Below, piece after piece: positions 6,329-13,388 of a stretch of 26,235 nucleotides of DNA (the first letter of the stretch is position 1; each line of letters begins with the position of its first letter). The position numbers were made by a program, and so were the translations under genes. The stretch lies in contig CAZYSS010000016.1 of assembly GCA_964649845.1 (NCBI GenBank), forward strand, positions 1 through 26,235, read 5' to 3'. Source of the stretch: RGIG3102 sp964649845 (GTDB taxonomy: Bacteria > Bacillota > Clostridia > Oscillospirales > Ruminococcaceae). The notes under the pieces are model-generated. The model saw only the letters and a program-made list of their open reading frames with translations. It was not told the origin of the DNA and made no database searches.

Positions 6329-8080
6329 TTATTTCTTTTTCTCTTTCAAAGCTTTGATTCTCCGGGCGATTTCATCCACCGATTTCTCACTGGCTTCGCT
6401 CTGAGAAAGTTTTGCTGTAAGTAAATTTTCGATATGCATCTGCACATCCTTGCCGGTAATTATTATATCGGCATTTCTGGCGAATATGCCAGCCAGCACT
6501 TTGGCTGAATCTTCCGGCATATGATAGGACAATGTGGCATAATCCACAGCCACCTGCCGCTCCATGAGATTTACAAAAGCTGTATAAGCCCGTCTCATAT
6601 CGCCGTCTGTAAAATTTTCCGGTGTAAGCCTGTCTCTGACCTGGCTGTAAAGGCTGTTGTCCCTTACCAGTGCACAGATAATCTGCTGCTGTGCAAAGGC
6701 CTTTGGCATTGTGTTGCCTTTCTGACGGTAATCAACCTTTATCTGCCGCCCCACTCCCTGACGCAGCAGTTCTTTTTCTTTTTTGTAGTTCTGCTGTCTG
6801 CGATTTTTGTTTCTCGCCCTTTCCAGCTGCAGTTTGATAGACGCTTTGTCCGTAGCTGTTTCGTTTGCCAGACGGCTGCAGTAAACATCCTGCTGTATAG
6901 GGTTGTTCAGGGCTGCCAGAATATCACAGGCTTTGGTAAGATATTCCACCCTCTGTTCCGGTATGGATATATCATACCGGCTTTTCAGTTTCAGCAGATT
7001 GAAATCCAGGGCACTGTTGGCACCCTCCAGCAACATTTCAAAACGCTGTGCACCGAATTTTTTTATGTATTCGTCCGGGTCTTTTGCCCCTGTCATCTGA
7101 AGCACCTGAACGGTTACATCCTCTTTTTCAAATATTTCCATGGCCCTGCGTGTGGCTTTCTGGCCGGCTTCGTCAGAGTCATAGGAAATGATTACCTTTT
7201 TAGCATAATCGCCTATCAGCTTTGCTTGCTGGCTGGTAAGCGCTGTGCCCAGTGTGGCTACGGCATTTGTAAAGCCTGCCTGATGCAGTGCAATAACATC
7301 CATATAACCCTCTGCAAGGATAAATGAATCCTTGCCGGATTTTTTTGCCAGATTGAGGGCAAACAGACCGTTGCTCTTTTTGAACACCGGTGTGTCGCCG
7401 CTGTTCAGATATTTCGGGCCGCCTTCTTCCCCCATTCGTCTGCCGCCAAAAGCAATTACATTGCCGCGAAGGTCTATAATAGGAAACATTACCCTGTCAC
7501 GGAAAATATCATACAGGTTACCGTTTTTATTTCTTGCCGCAAGGTAACCACGCACCATTTCATCGTCTGTAAAGCCTTTGCTTCGCAGATAGTTGGTAAG
7601 GCCCTGCCATTCTGCCGCTGCATACCCAAGGCCAAAATTTACTATTGTCTTGTCTGACAGTTGCCTGTCACGCAGATATTTTCTGGCATTTCTGCCTGCG
7701 TCACTGTTCAGATTATCATAGAAAAATCTGGCAGCCAGTTTGTTCATCTGCAATATTCTGGCTTTCAGCTTTGCCTGGCCGTCATCTTCGTCCGGCATAG
7801 GCATTCCGCACCGCTGTGCAAGATAGCGCACAGCCTCTATGTAGGACAGGGAGTTCATCTCCATTGTGAATTTAATCACATCGCCCCCTGCGCCACAGCC
7901 AAAGCAGTAATAGCTCTGGGTTTCTGGATAAACCATAAAGGACGGGCTGCGTTCTGAATGGAACGGACACAGACCTTTGTACAGACGGCCTGCGCGCTGC
8001 AGCGATACATAGCGGCTGACTGTATCATAAATGTCATTTCTGGCCACAAGCTCCTGAATATAGGTGGCAGGTATCGCCAT
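6329..8080 (-). CDS. dnaG: DNA primase DnaG, 583 aa
   Basis: DnaG makes the RNA primers for lagging-strand replication and binds the DnaB-type helicase. The N-terminal CHC2 zinc site is complete (C38, H41, C59, C62). The TOPRIM catalytic core shows E257 and D261 (AEGYMDV) and the D301-S-D303 pair (YDSDEAG). The C-terminal 130 or so residues match a helicase-interaction domain (LTPENFTDGDMRRAYTAF). ATG 8080 is preferred over an in-frame GTG 6 nt earlier, because AGGAGG stands 6 nt before the ATG and would overlap ribosome placement on the GTG. It lies between dgt (about 90 bp upstream) and rpoD (13 bp downstream), the common clostridial macromolecular-synthesis order. Length is normal. Confidence 0.99.
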   Translation of the reverse strand: MAIPATYIQELVARNDIYDTVSRYVSLQRAGRLYKGLCPFHSERSPSFMVYPETQSYYCFGCGAGGDVIKFTMEMNSLSYIEAVRYLAQRCGMPMPDEDDGQAKLKARILQMNKLAARFFYDNLNSDAGRNARKYLRDRQLSDKTIVNFGLGYAAAEWQGLTNYLRSKGFTDDEMVRGYLAARNKNGNLYDIFRDRVMFPIIDLRGNVIAFGGRRMGEEGGPKYLNSGDTPVFKKSNGLFALNLAKKSGKDSFILAEGYMDVIALHQAGFTNAVATLGTALTSQQAKLIGDYAKKVIISYDSDEAGQKATRRAMEIFEKEDVTVQVLQMTGAKDPDEYIKKFGAQRFEMLLEGANSALDFNLLKLKSRYDISIPEQRVEYLTKACDILAALNNPIQQDVYCSRLANETATDKASIKLQLERARNKNRRQQNYKKEKELLRQGVGRQIKVDYRQKGNTMPKAFAQQQIICALVRDNSLYSQVRDRLTPENFTDGDMRRAYTAFVNLMERQVAVDYATLSYHMPEDSAKVLAGIFARNADIIITGKDVQMHIENLLTAKLSQSEASEKSVDEIARRIKALKEKKK

Positions 8081-8172
8081 AAGCACCCTCCTTTACTGTA
8101 TTTTTCATTACTGATACCAATTTATCATAAAAATGTATAATTTCTGTGGTAATTTATTATTATATCACAAAA

Positions 8173-9174
8173 TTATTTGATTTGCCACGCTTTTGGAATA
8201 AAAATATTTTCAAATGTGTTGGAGGCGAAATCATCGCTCATACCCTGGATATAGTCGGTAACCGCCCTGTCCATACCTTCCTGCTGTGCTATTACACGAT
8301 ACATTTCAGGCATTTTATCAGGATTTGCATAATAATACTTGTACAGTTCCTCTATCAGCTTGTCTACTTTTTTCTCCTCAATTTTTGCAGCAGATTTTGT
8401 GTAAACATTCCGGTACATAAATTTATGCAGTTTATCATAGTACTTATAGGTTTCCTCATCCATTTTTATCTCTGCACCGGAATTTTCCACCAGCGAAGTG
8501 ATAAGTGATGTAATTCTCTCGCTTTTGGAATGACCCAGAAAATCTGTACAATCCTGTGGCAGGTCATTTTCTGTAAGGATACCTGCGGTGATTGCATCCT
8601 CTATATCGTGGTTGATATATGCAATTCTGTCTGCATAGCGGACAATAATGCCCTCCTGTGTGGATGGCCACTCACCTCTTGTATGGTTGAGAATACCGTC
8701 CACCACCTCTGCAGTAAGGTTAAGTCCTTTCAGATTTCTTTCCAGGTATTCCACCACACGGGCACCCTGTTCAAAATGGGTGAAGCCATTGGGGTTAAGG
8801 GCATTCAGCGCTCTTTCACCTGCATGACCGAACGGTGTGTGCCCCAGGTCATGCCCCATACCGATAGCCTCGGTCAGGTCTTCGTTAAGACGGAGGGCAC
8901 GGGCGATTGTGCGGGCAATCTGGGTAACTTCCAGAGTGTGCGTAAGGCGTGTGCGGTAATGGTCGCCTTCCGGGGATATGAAAACCTGGGTTTTCTGTTT
9001 CAGACGGCGGAAGCTTTTGCTGTGAAGAATTTTATCCCTGTCTTTCTGGTAGCAGGTGCGCAGGGTACATTCTTCCTCCGGTCTTTTTCTGCCTTTTGTA
9101 TCGGCAGCCAATTGAGCATATGGAGAAAGGTTTGCTTTTTCTGCCATAAGCAGACGTTCTCTTACATTTTCCAT
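8173..9174 (-). CDS. dgt: dGTPase-like HD-domain triphosphohydrolase, 333 aa
   Basis: This is the deoxyguanosinetriphosphate triphosphohydrolase-like family, which splits dNTPs into nucleoside and tripolyphosphate and can tune dNTP pools. The metal-binding HD signature is intact: H79 in RLTHTLEV, H108-D109 in GHDLGHTPFGH, and D182 in ADRIAY. The N-terminal FRRLKQKTQVF segment is typical. ATG 9174 is chosen because AAGGGGGG lies just upstream; the reading frame extends 26 codons further without an SD or family similarity. This is the shorter Firmicutes type, not the roughly 500-aa E. coli Dgt. It is first in an apparent dgt-dnaG-rpoD run, linking nucleotide pools with priming. The preferred nucleotide cannot be read from sequence. 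Confidence 0.95.
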   Translation of the reverse strand: MENVRERLLMAEKANLSPYAQLAADTKGRKRPEEECTLRTCYQKDRDKILHSKSFRRLKQKTQVFISPEGDHYRTRLTHTLEVTQIARTIARALRLNEDLTEAIGMGHDLGHTPFGHAGERALNALNPNGFTHFEQGARVVEYLERNLKGLNLTAEVVDGILNHTRGEWPSTQEGIIVRYADRIAYINHDIEDAITAGILTENDLPQDCTDFLGHSKSERITSLITSLVENSGAEIKMDEETYKYYDKLHKFMYRNVYTKSAAKIEEKKVDKLIEELYKYYYANPDKMPEMYRVIAQQEGMDRAVTDYIQGMSDDFASNTFENIFIPKAWQIK

Positions 9175-9250
9175 AAAAATCCCCCCTTCATAAATACATA
9201 TACCAGATAAAATCAAAAAAACCTTTTTATTTGTGAAAAAAATATTTATC

Positions 9251-9280
9251 ATTATAAATTTGTGGTCTAGATGTCATAAG
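9251..9280 (-). promoter_or_regulatory. Possible promoter of the dgt-dnaG-rpoD operon
   Basis: The reverse strand has TATAAT at 9251-9256. Fifteen bp upstream is ATGACA (5 of 6 to consensus), a spacing shorter than ideal. One arm of an inverted repeat (TTGTGGT, 9260-9266) lies in the spacer, which suggests control by a protein or a structure. Confidence 0.45.
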
Positions 9281-9347
9281 AACGTGCACCACAATCACTT
9301 GGGCACGATACCCATTTGTGGTACATATACCCACATCGTCCCCAAGT
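9258..9347. promoter_or_regulatory. Element with mutually exclusive hairpins between dgt and the lipoprotein gene
   Basis: TTGTGGT (9260-9266), ACCACAA (9288-9294) and TTGTGGT (9316-9322) can pair as first with second or second with third. The first and third are direct repeats (ATTTGTGGT). A 13-bp stem, ACTTGGGCACGAT (9297-9309) with ATCGTCCCCAAGT (9335-9347), has one C-C mismatch and encloses the third arm, so it competes with the second pairing. It matches no riboswitch, T-box or IS end that I know. It lies upstream of both divergent genes and may be a DNA-level operator array or a fossil element. Confidence 0.5.
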
Positions 9348-9380
9348 ATAAAAATTTTTGTATAAATTCCACTAAAACCA

Positions 9381-9407
9381 TTGACATTATATATATATAT
9401 ATATAAT
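9381..9407 (+). promoter_or_regulatory. Promoter with a (TA)9 spacer
   Basis: A perfect TTGACA (9381-9386) and a perfect TATAAT (9402-9407) are separated by 15 bp consisting almost wholly of TA dinucleotides. The uninterrupted (TA)9 tract spans 9388-9405 and overlaps the -10. The spacing is 2 bp short of optimal, so adding one TA unit would give the ideal 17 bp. Confidence 0.65.
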
Positions 9408-9488
9408 TGTTATAGTTGTTTTTCAAAACAGGCGTTATTGCAAATGATATGCATTAATGAATTACAGAATAAACGGAGGAAAAATATA

Positions 9489-10085
9489 ATGAAGAAAATA
9501 ATTTCACTGCTTCTGGCGGTAGTTATGTGCCTGTCTTTAGTTGCTTGTGGTGGGGAATCAAAAGATTCGTTAATACTCTATAAGGATGGTGTTCCTCATA
9601 TAAATATAAAAAAACTGCCGGATATTTTAGAAATTGTTGAACTTACTACAGATAACTGGAAAGAATATATAAAAACATATTCATACTCCATAGAAACAGT
9701 TGAAAAGAATGCTTTTGACGAAGTTATTTCTACAGAAACAACTACATATTATCAACTGGGCGCAGGAAGCGAAAGATACCATTGTTTTGAAGATGTAGCT
9801 ATTGAATTGAAGAATATAACAACCGGGGATTTGATTATATACGAGTTTGATGAAGCCGGTGAAGATGATATTCCTGAAGATTTTAACTTAAATAATTACG
9901 AATGTACAAGAATTATGGGAAAACTTGTTTTCGTAAACCTTCCTCAGGAAAGTCTTTATTCAGAATCATGGACTGATAATATGTGTTTCCGTATATCTCA
10001 AGGAGCAGCGTACTACACATTGTCTATTGATAATGGAACAAACGCCCTTAATTCCCGTATAACAGTTTACTTAGATAAGATTTAA
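9489..10085 (+). CDS. Hypothetical lipoprotein, 198 aa
   Basis: ATG 9489 follows GGAGG by 9 nt; the frame runs further upstream into the TA tract but that part is not credible coding. The N-terminus MKKIISLLLAVV leads to LSLVAC, a lipobox with Cys20, then GGESKDS, so this should be a surface-anchored lipoprotein. The mature part (about 178 residues) is acidic, without membrane segments or a recognised domain. It is AT-richer than neighbouring genes, which may mean weaker codon selection or later acquisition. It is a single gene between a TA-repeat promoter and a large palindromic element that probably ends transcription. The slippage-prone promoter suggests on/off switching, as for some surface antigens; this is inference. 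Confidence 0.85.
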   Translation: MKKIISLLLAVVMCLSLVACGGESKDSLILYKDGVPHINIKKLPDILEIVELTTDNWKEYIKTYSYSIETVEKNAFDEVISTETTTYYQLGAGSERYHCFEDVAIELKNITTGDLIIYEFDEAGEDDIPEDFNLNNYECTRIMGKLVFVNLPQESLYSESWTDNMCFRISQGAAYYTLSIDNGTNALNSRITVYLDKI

Positions 10086-10123
10086 TTATCTCTCTTTTGT
10101 TACTACAGTATAATTCCACAAAT

Positions 10124-10312
10124 AGCAGGGCAACCTAATGTCATTAAGTTAAACAATTTTATAAAACAGCAACTTAACAAATAAAATCAAAATGTCATTC
10201 TGAGGCTTAAAGCCGAAGAATCTCATTAAATACGAATTAAGTATTTTTGAGATTCCTCGTTTCACTCGGAATGACATTCTCTTATCTTAACGACATTGCA
10301 GGTTGCCCTGCT
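10124..10312. mobile_element. MITE-like nested palindromic element, about 190 bp
   Basis: The outer ends are near-perfect inverted repeats. AGCAGGGCAACCT (10124-10136) matches 10300-10312 exactly, and similarity extends to about 30 bp with a 2-nt gap and two mismatches (10124-10152 against 10282-10312). Nested inside is a second inverted pair, TGTCATTC...GAATCTCA (10193-10225) with TGAGATTC...GAATGACA (10248-10276). There is no transposase or ORF, as in miniature inverted-repeat elements. The right end runs into TTTTTT, so in the plus direction it may also terminate the lipoprotein transcript. Confidence 0.65.
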
Positions 10313-10317
10313 GTTTT

Positions 10318-10935
10318 TTAAAATATATCATATATTTCTTCGCTTACATCCGGTTTTCGGCCTTTGGTAAGTATTTCTATTTCGTTCACAAGATTATCCT
10401 GTGTGCCGCTGACCATACGCACCTTTACAAACACTTTATCGGTATACTGTGTGTCCATAACTTTTGCACCGTTGTTGGAACATATGTTCATCAACCTGTC
10501 ATACAGGGGATAATCCACCTCTATGGACAGGTCCACACACAGACTGTAGGACAGTATTTCCGCGCTGGCTACCGCCCGCTGTGCCGCCTGTGTATAAGCG
10601 CGCACAAGGCCGCCTGTGCCCAGCAATGTGCCGCCAAAATAGCGCACCACCACAATGATAACATCTTCCAGACCGGAGTGGCGCAGCACCTCCAGAATAG
10701 GCATACCTGCCGTTTTCTGCGGTTCGCCGTCATCAGACTGGCGCTCTATTTTTTCATCTTTTATGATATAAGCATAGCAGGCATGGCGTGCATCATAATG
10801 CTTTTTTCTTATGGACGCAAGAAAGCTCTGGGCATCTGCCTCTGTTTTTGCGTGGGAAATATATCCTATAAATTCACTTTTCTTTTCATATATGGTATCG
10901 TGGCTTGGGGCGCCAACGGTTTTGTAGTCTGCCAT
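10318..10935 (-). CDS. yigZ: YigZ/IMPACT-family (UPF0029) protein, 205 aa
   Basis: This belongs to the YigZ family, bacterial relatives of the eukaryotic translation regulator IMPACT. The N-terminal domain carries the family signature: DARHACYAYI, QSDDGEPQKTAGMPIL and the invariant VVRYFGGTLLGTGGLVRAYT (about residues 96-115). The C-terminal part (about 135-205) is the ferredoxin-like DUF1949 domain. Length is normal (about 205-215). ATG 10935 has AAGGAG 5 nt upstream. No operon partner is evident: rpmE lies upstream on the same strand but behind its own terminator and a repeat. The exact biochemical role is not settled in bacteria; a link to translation or ribosomes is suggested from the family. 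The family call is secure. Confidence 0.96.
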   Translation of the reverse strand: MADYKTVGAPSHDTIYEKKSEFIGYISHAKTEADAQSFLASIRKKHYDARHACYAYIIKDEKIERQSDDGEPQKTAGMPILEVLRHSGLEDVIIVVVRYFGGTLLGTGGLVRAYTQAAQRAVASAEILSYSLCVDLSIEVDYPLYDRLMNICSNNGAKVMDTQYTDKVFVKVRMVSGTQDNLVNEIEILTKGRKPDVSEEIYDIF

Positions 10936-10970
10936 ATAGACTCCTTGATAATAATATAATTACTGCAGTG

Positions 10971-11016
10971 AATCCCTCCACCGCACGCGGTCCCCCTCCC
11001 TTTAACAAGGGAGGCG
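10971..11016. repeat. Dispersed palindromic intergenic repeat
   Basis: AATCCCTCCACCGC, then ACGCGGTCCCCCTCCC, ends in CCTCCCTT-TAAC-AAGGGAGG and includes the small palindrome ACCGC-AC-GCGGT. It is GC-rich among AT-rich flanks and does not resemble a gene. I recall this sequence type as common between genes in gut Firmicutes assemblies, but cannot verify that here. Confidence 0.55.
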
Positions 11017-11042
11017 TTATATTTTATATTAACAAAAAAAAC

Positions 11043-11064
11043 AGGGCGGTACAAGTACCGCCCT
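11043..11064 (-). terminator. rpmE terminator
   Basis: AGGGCGGTAC and GTACCGCCCT form a perfect 10-bp stem with a 2-nt loop written (the real loop is larger). On the reverse strand it is followed by GUUUUUUUUG. It lies 20 nt after the rpmE stop. Confidence 0.93.
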
Positions 11065-11082
11065 TGAATTTTACAGTTATAA

Positions 11083-11286
11083 TTAGTCAACAATACCAAA
11101 TTTCTTCTTGAATCTGTCAACACGACCGCCTGCATCTACAATTTTCTGTTTACCTGTGTAGAATGGGTGGCATTTTGAACATACGTCAACAGAGATGTTT
11201 TTCTTTGTTGATCTTGTTTTGATTACGTTACCACAAGCACATGTGATTGTAGCTTCTTCGTAATGTGGATGGATGCCTTCTCTCAT
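11083..11286 (-). CDS. rpmE: 50S ribosomal protein L31, zinc-binding type, 67 aa
   Basis: L31 sits on the large subunit near the central protuberance. The sequence MREGIHPHYEEATITCACGN and the VCSKCHPFYTGKQK block are diagnostic. C16, C18, C36 and C39 form the zinc site, making this the zinc-dependent (C+) paralogue rather than the zinc-free YkzG/RpmE2 type. ATG 11286 is chosen with GAGG 8 nt upstream; an in-frame GTG three codons earlier overlaps that SD. The gene is monocistronic, with its own promoter and a strong terminator. Length is standard. Confidence 0.99.
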   Translation of the reverse strand: MREGIHPHYEEATITCACGNVIKTRSTKKNISVDVCSKCHPFYTGKQKIVDAGGRVDRFKKKFGIVD

Positions 11287-11352
11287 TTTGTTCACCTCAT
11301 TTTCATTTTGGCGGGGTTTCCGTCCCCGACCGTTCCATAATTACCTTTAAAA

Positions 11353-11381
11353 GTTTACCACAACATATCGCCAAATGCAAG
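11353..11381 (-). promoter_or_regulatory. rpmE promoter
   Basis: TTGCAT (11376-11381) and TAAACT (11353-11358) lie 17 bp apart on the reverse strand. The leader then passes through a small GC hairpin (CGGGG/CCCCG, about 11312-11328) before the SD. Confidence 0.55.
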
Positions 11382-11424
11382 CATTTTTTGATGGTAAAAT
11401 AAAACTTTTTTATATTGTCCCAAA

Positions 11425-11456
11425 CGTATGGGGCGATGCTCACATCGCCCCGATAC
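11425..11456 (-). terminator. Palindrome downstream of the phosphoglucomutase gene
   Basis: GGGGCGATG (11430-11438) and CATCGCCCC (11443-11451) form a 9-bp stem with loop CTCA, extended by CGTAT/ATACG with one bulge. It lies 15-20 nt after the stop and could terminate the transcript, though the following U-run is poor. It also has the GGGGCG...CGCCCC form of the dispersed repeats in this window. Confidence 0.5.
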
Positions 11457-11470
11457 GATTAATACGATAA

Positions 11471-13144
11471 TTATTTGAGAACAGCTTTGATAACTGTGTC
11501 AATATCAGCTTTGATAGCTGTAGCTTCTTCAAGGTCTTTACCTTTGATTGAGTAGTAAACCTTGATTTTTGGTTCTGTGCCTGATGGACGAACGATAACC
11601 TGATGGCCGCCTTCAAGCAGGTAGATAAGGATGTTTGCGTTTGGCAGGTCGATATGCCATTCTTCGCCTGTCAGTTCATCTTTATGTACCAGTGTCTTGT
11701 AGTCTTCTCTTGCAACAACAGCCAGTGAGCCAAGTTTTGCCAGAGGTTCATCACGGAGACCCTGCATAATGTCTTTCATCTTGTCCATACCGGACAGACC
11801 TTCAAATTCGTAGGAATCAACTTTGTTCAGGTAGTAGCCGAATTTTGCATAGATGTCCTGCAGAGCTTTGTTGATGGAAGAACCGATTGAACGGTAGTAA
11901 GCAGCCATTTCACTGATAAGCAGTGTGGCAACAACAGCGTCTTTGTCACGTACAGCTGTACCAACAAGGTAGCCATAGCTTTCTTCAAAGCCCAGGATAA
12001 ATCTTTCTTCTTCGCCTTTTTCTTCCAGTTTTTTGATTTCTGTACCGATGTATTTGAAACCTGTCAGAACGTTGATTGTTTCAACACCGTGGGAAGCAGC
12101 AACTGCATCAGCCAGTGAGGAAGAAACGATAGATTTAACCATAATTGGGTTTTCTGGCAGAGTTCCCAGTTCNNNNNNNNNNTGGTTGCCTGTAAGCAGA
12201 ACGTATTCATCGTTTTCTTTAACTGCGATACCTACGCGGTCAGCGTCTGGGTCAGTGGCGATAAGAACGTCACCGTCCAGTTCCTTTACTCTGTTCAGAC
12301 CCAGCTGCATAGCTTCTCTGATTTCTGGGTTTGGATATGGGCAGGTTGGGAAGTTGCCGTCTGGCAGACGCTGTTCTTCAACAATAGTAATATCTTTCAG
12401 ACCTGCTTTTGCCAGAACTGTTGTAACAGGAACAAGACCTGAACCGTTCAGCGGTGTGTAAACCATCTTCATTGGTTCTTTCACAAAGATGTCTTTTCTC
12501 ATCATCTGGTTAAGACACCAATTGTAGTATGCATCTTTAACTTCCTGTGATACATATTCAATTTTGCCTTCTGCCATAGCTGTATCAAAATCAGCTTTTT
12601 TGATGTCAGCAAAGATATCCAGGTTGTTGATTTCAGCCAGAACTTTGTCTGCAGATTCACTTGTCATCTGGCAGCCATCCGGGCCGTAAACTTTGTAGCC
12701 GTTGTATTTTGCAGGGTTGTGGGATGCTGTGATCATGATACCTGCATCAGAGTTATGTGCTCTTGTAGCAAATGAAAGCATTGGTACAGGTGCCAGTGCA
12801 TCGTAAAGATAAACTTTTACGCCGTTGGCAGCCAGAATCTGTGCTGCAACCTTTGCAAATTCATCGGAACGGATACGGGAGTCGTAAGAAATTGTTACAA
12901 CCGGATTTTCTTTTTCGCTTTTCAGGAAGTTGGCAAGACCCTGAGTAGCTTTACCAACTGTGTAGATATTCATTCTGTTTGTGCCTGCGCCAAGAACGCC
13001 ACGGAGACCGGCTGTACCAAATTCAAGATTAAGCAAAAATCTTTCTTTGATTGCTTCGTCATTGCCTTTGATTTCGCCCAGTTCAGCCAGAAGGTAATCT
13101 TCGCCAACAGCTTCGCACCAGCGTTCGTATTCTTTGATGTACAT
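11471..13144 (-). CDS. pgcA: Phospho-sugar mutase (phosphoglucomutase, PgcA type), interrupted by an assembly gap
   Basis: This enzyme interconverts glucose-6-phosphate and glucose-1-phosphate, feeding sugar nucleotides and, here, the glycogen genes 8 kb away. All four alpha-D-phosphohexomutase signatures are visible: phosphoserine S141 in GIMITASHNPAKYNGYKVYG, the metal loop DPDADR (298-303), the sugar loop GFEESYGY, and the phosphate loop RPSGTEPKIKVY near the C-terminus. ATG 13144 has GGAGG 9 nt upstream; an upstream ATG 36 nt earlier has no SD. Ten Ns fall just after LLTGN (320). Family members have about 15-18 residues between GNQ and the LGTLPENP block, so the true missing length is probably 40-55 nt, not 10. 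Reading frame continues on both sides, so this is an assembly gap, not a pseudogene. Phosphomannomutase activity is possible. Confidence 0.95.
   Translation of the reverse strand: MYIKEYERWCEAVGEDYLLAELGEIKGNDEAIKERFLLNLEFGTAGLRGVLGAGTNRMNIYTVGKATQGLANFLKSEKENPVVTISYDSRIRSDEFAKVAAQILAANGVKVYLYDALAPVPMLSFATRAHNSDAGIMITASHNPAKYNGYKVYGPDGCQMTSESADKVLAEINNLDIFADIKKADFDTAMAEGKIEYVSQEVKDAYYNWCLNQMMRKDIFVKEPMKMVYTPLNGSGLVPVTTVLAKAGLKDITIVEEQRLPDGNFPTCPYPNPEIREAMQLGLNRVKELDGDVLIATDPDADRVGIAVKENDEYVLLTGNXXXXELGTLPENPIMVKSIVSSSLADAVAASHGVETINVLTGFKYIGTEIKKLEEKGEEERFILGFEESYGYLVGTAVRDKDAVVATLLISEMAAYYRSIGSSINKALQDIYAKFGYYLNKVDSYEFEGLSGMDKMKDIMQGLRDEPLAKLGSLAVVAREDYKTLVHKDELTGEEWHIDLPNANILIYLLEGGHQVIVRPSGTEPKIKVYYSIKGKDLEEATAIKADIDTVIKAVLK
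12173..12182. other. Assembly gap (10 N) inside pgcA
   Basis: Ten consecutive Ns join two contigs within the coding sequence. Family comparison implies more sequence is missing than the Ns represent. Confidence 0.99.
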
Positions 13145-13217
13145 GATAATATGCCTCCATTTATTAAAATTTTTACACACTTAATACAGCGTATGAAAAA
13201 TAGTGTTTTCAAACGCA

Positions 13218-13246
13218 AATATACACTTTAAGAATACCATATTCAA
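13218..13246 (-). promoter_or_regulatory. Probable pgcA promoter
   Basis: On the reverse strand TTGAAT (13241-13246) and TATATT (13218-13223) are 17 bp apart, giving a leader of about 70 nt before ATG 13144. An overlapping TTGATA/TATTCT pair lies 9 to 10 bp upstream. Confidence 0.5.
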
Positions 13247-13270
13247 GCTTTTCTATCAATTATTTTTACT

Positions 13271-13292
13271 AATAAAAATACATATTTTTATT
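13271..13292. repeat. AT palindrome between pgcA and comM
   Basis: AATAAAAATA-CA-TATTTTTATT is a perfect 10-bp dyad in the divergent intergenic region. It might be an operator for either gene, but its low complexity makes chance likely. Confidence 0.3.
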
Positions 13293-13388
13293 GGTTAAAA
13301 TGACTATAACACACTTATTGCTACCGCCAAAATGGTATTTTCTTGCATAAACAACACATTTATTGTATGATAAACTGGAGGTGATATT

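Noticed and set aside
6521..9210. Long plus-strand ORFs opposite dnaG and dgt (for example 268 and 226 codons)
   Set aside because: They are antisense shadows; the minus-strand genes carry complete catalytic motifs.
12173..12182. pgcA as a frameshifted pseudogene
   Set aside because: The interruption is Ns, and the reading frame and motifs continue correctly on both sides.
13343..13371. TTGCAT-17-TATGAT as a comM promoter
   Set aside because: A start about 7 nt downstream would fall inside the comM SD (13377-13383), leaving no proper ribosome site.
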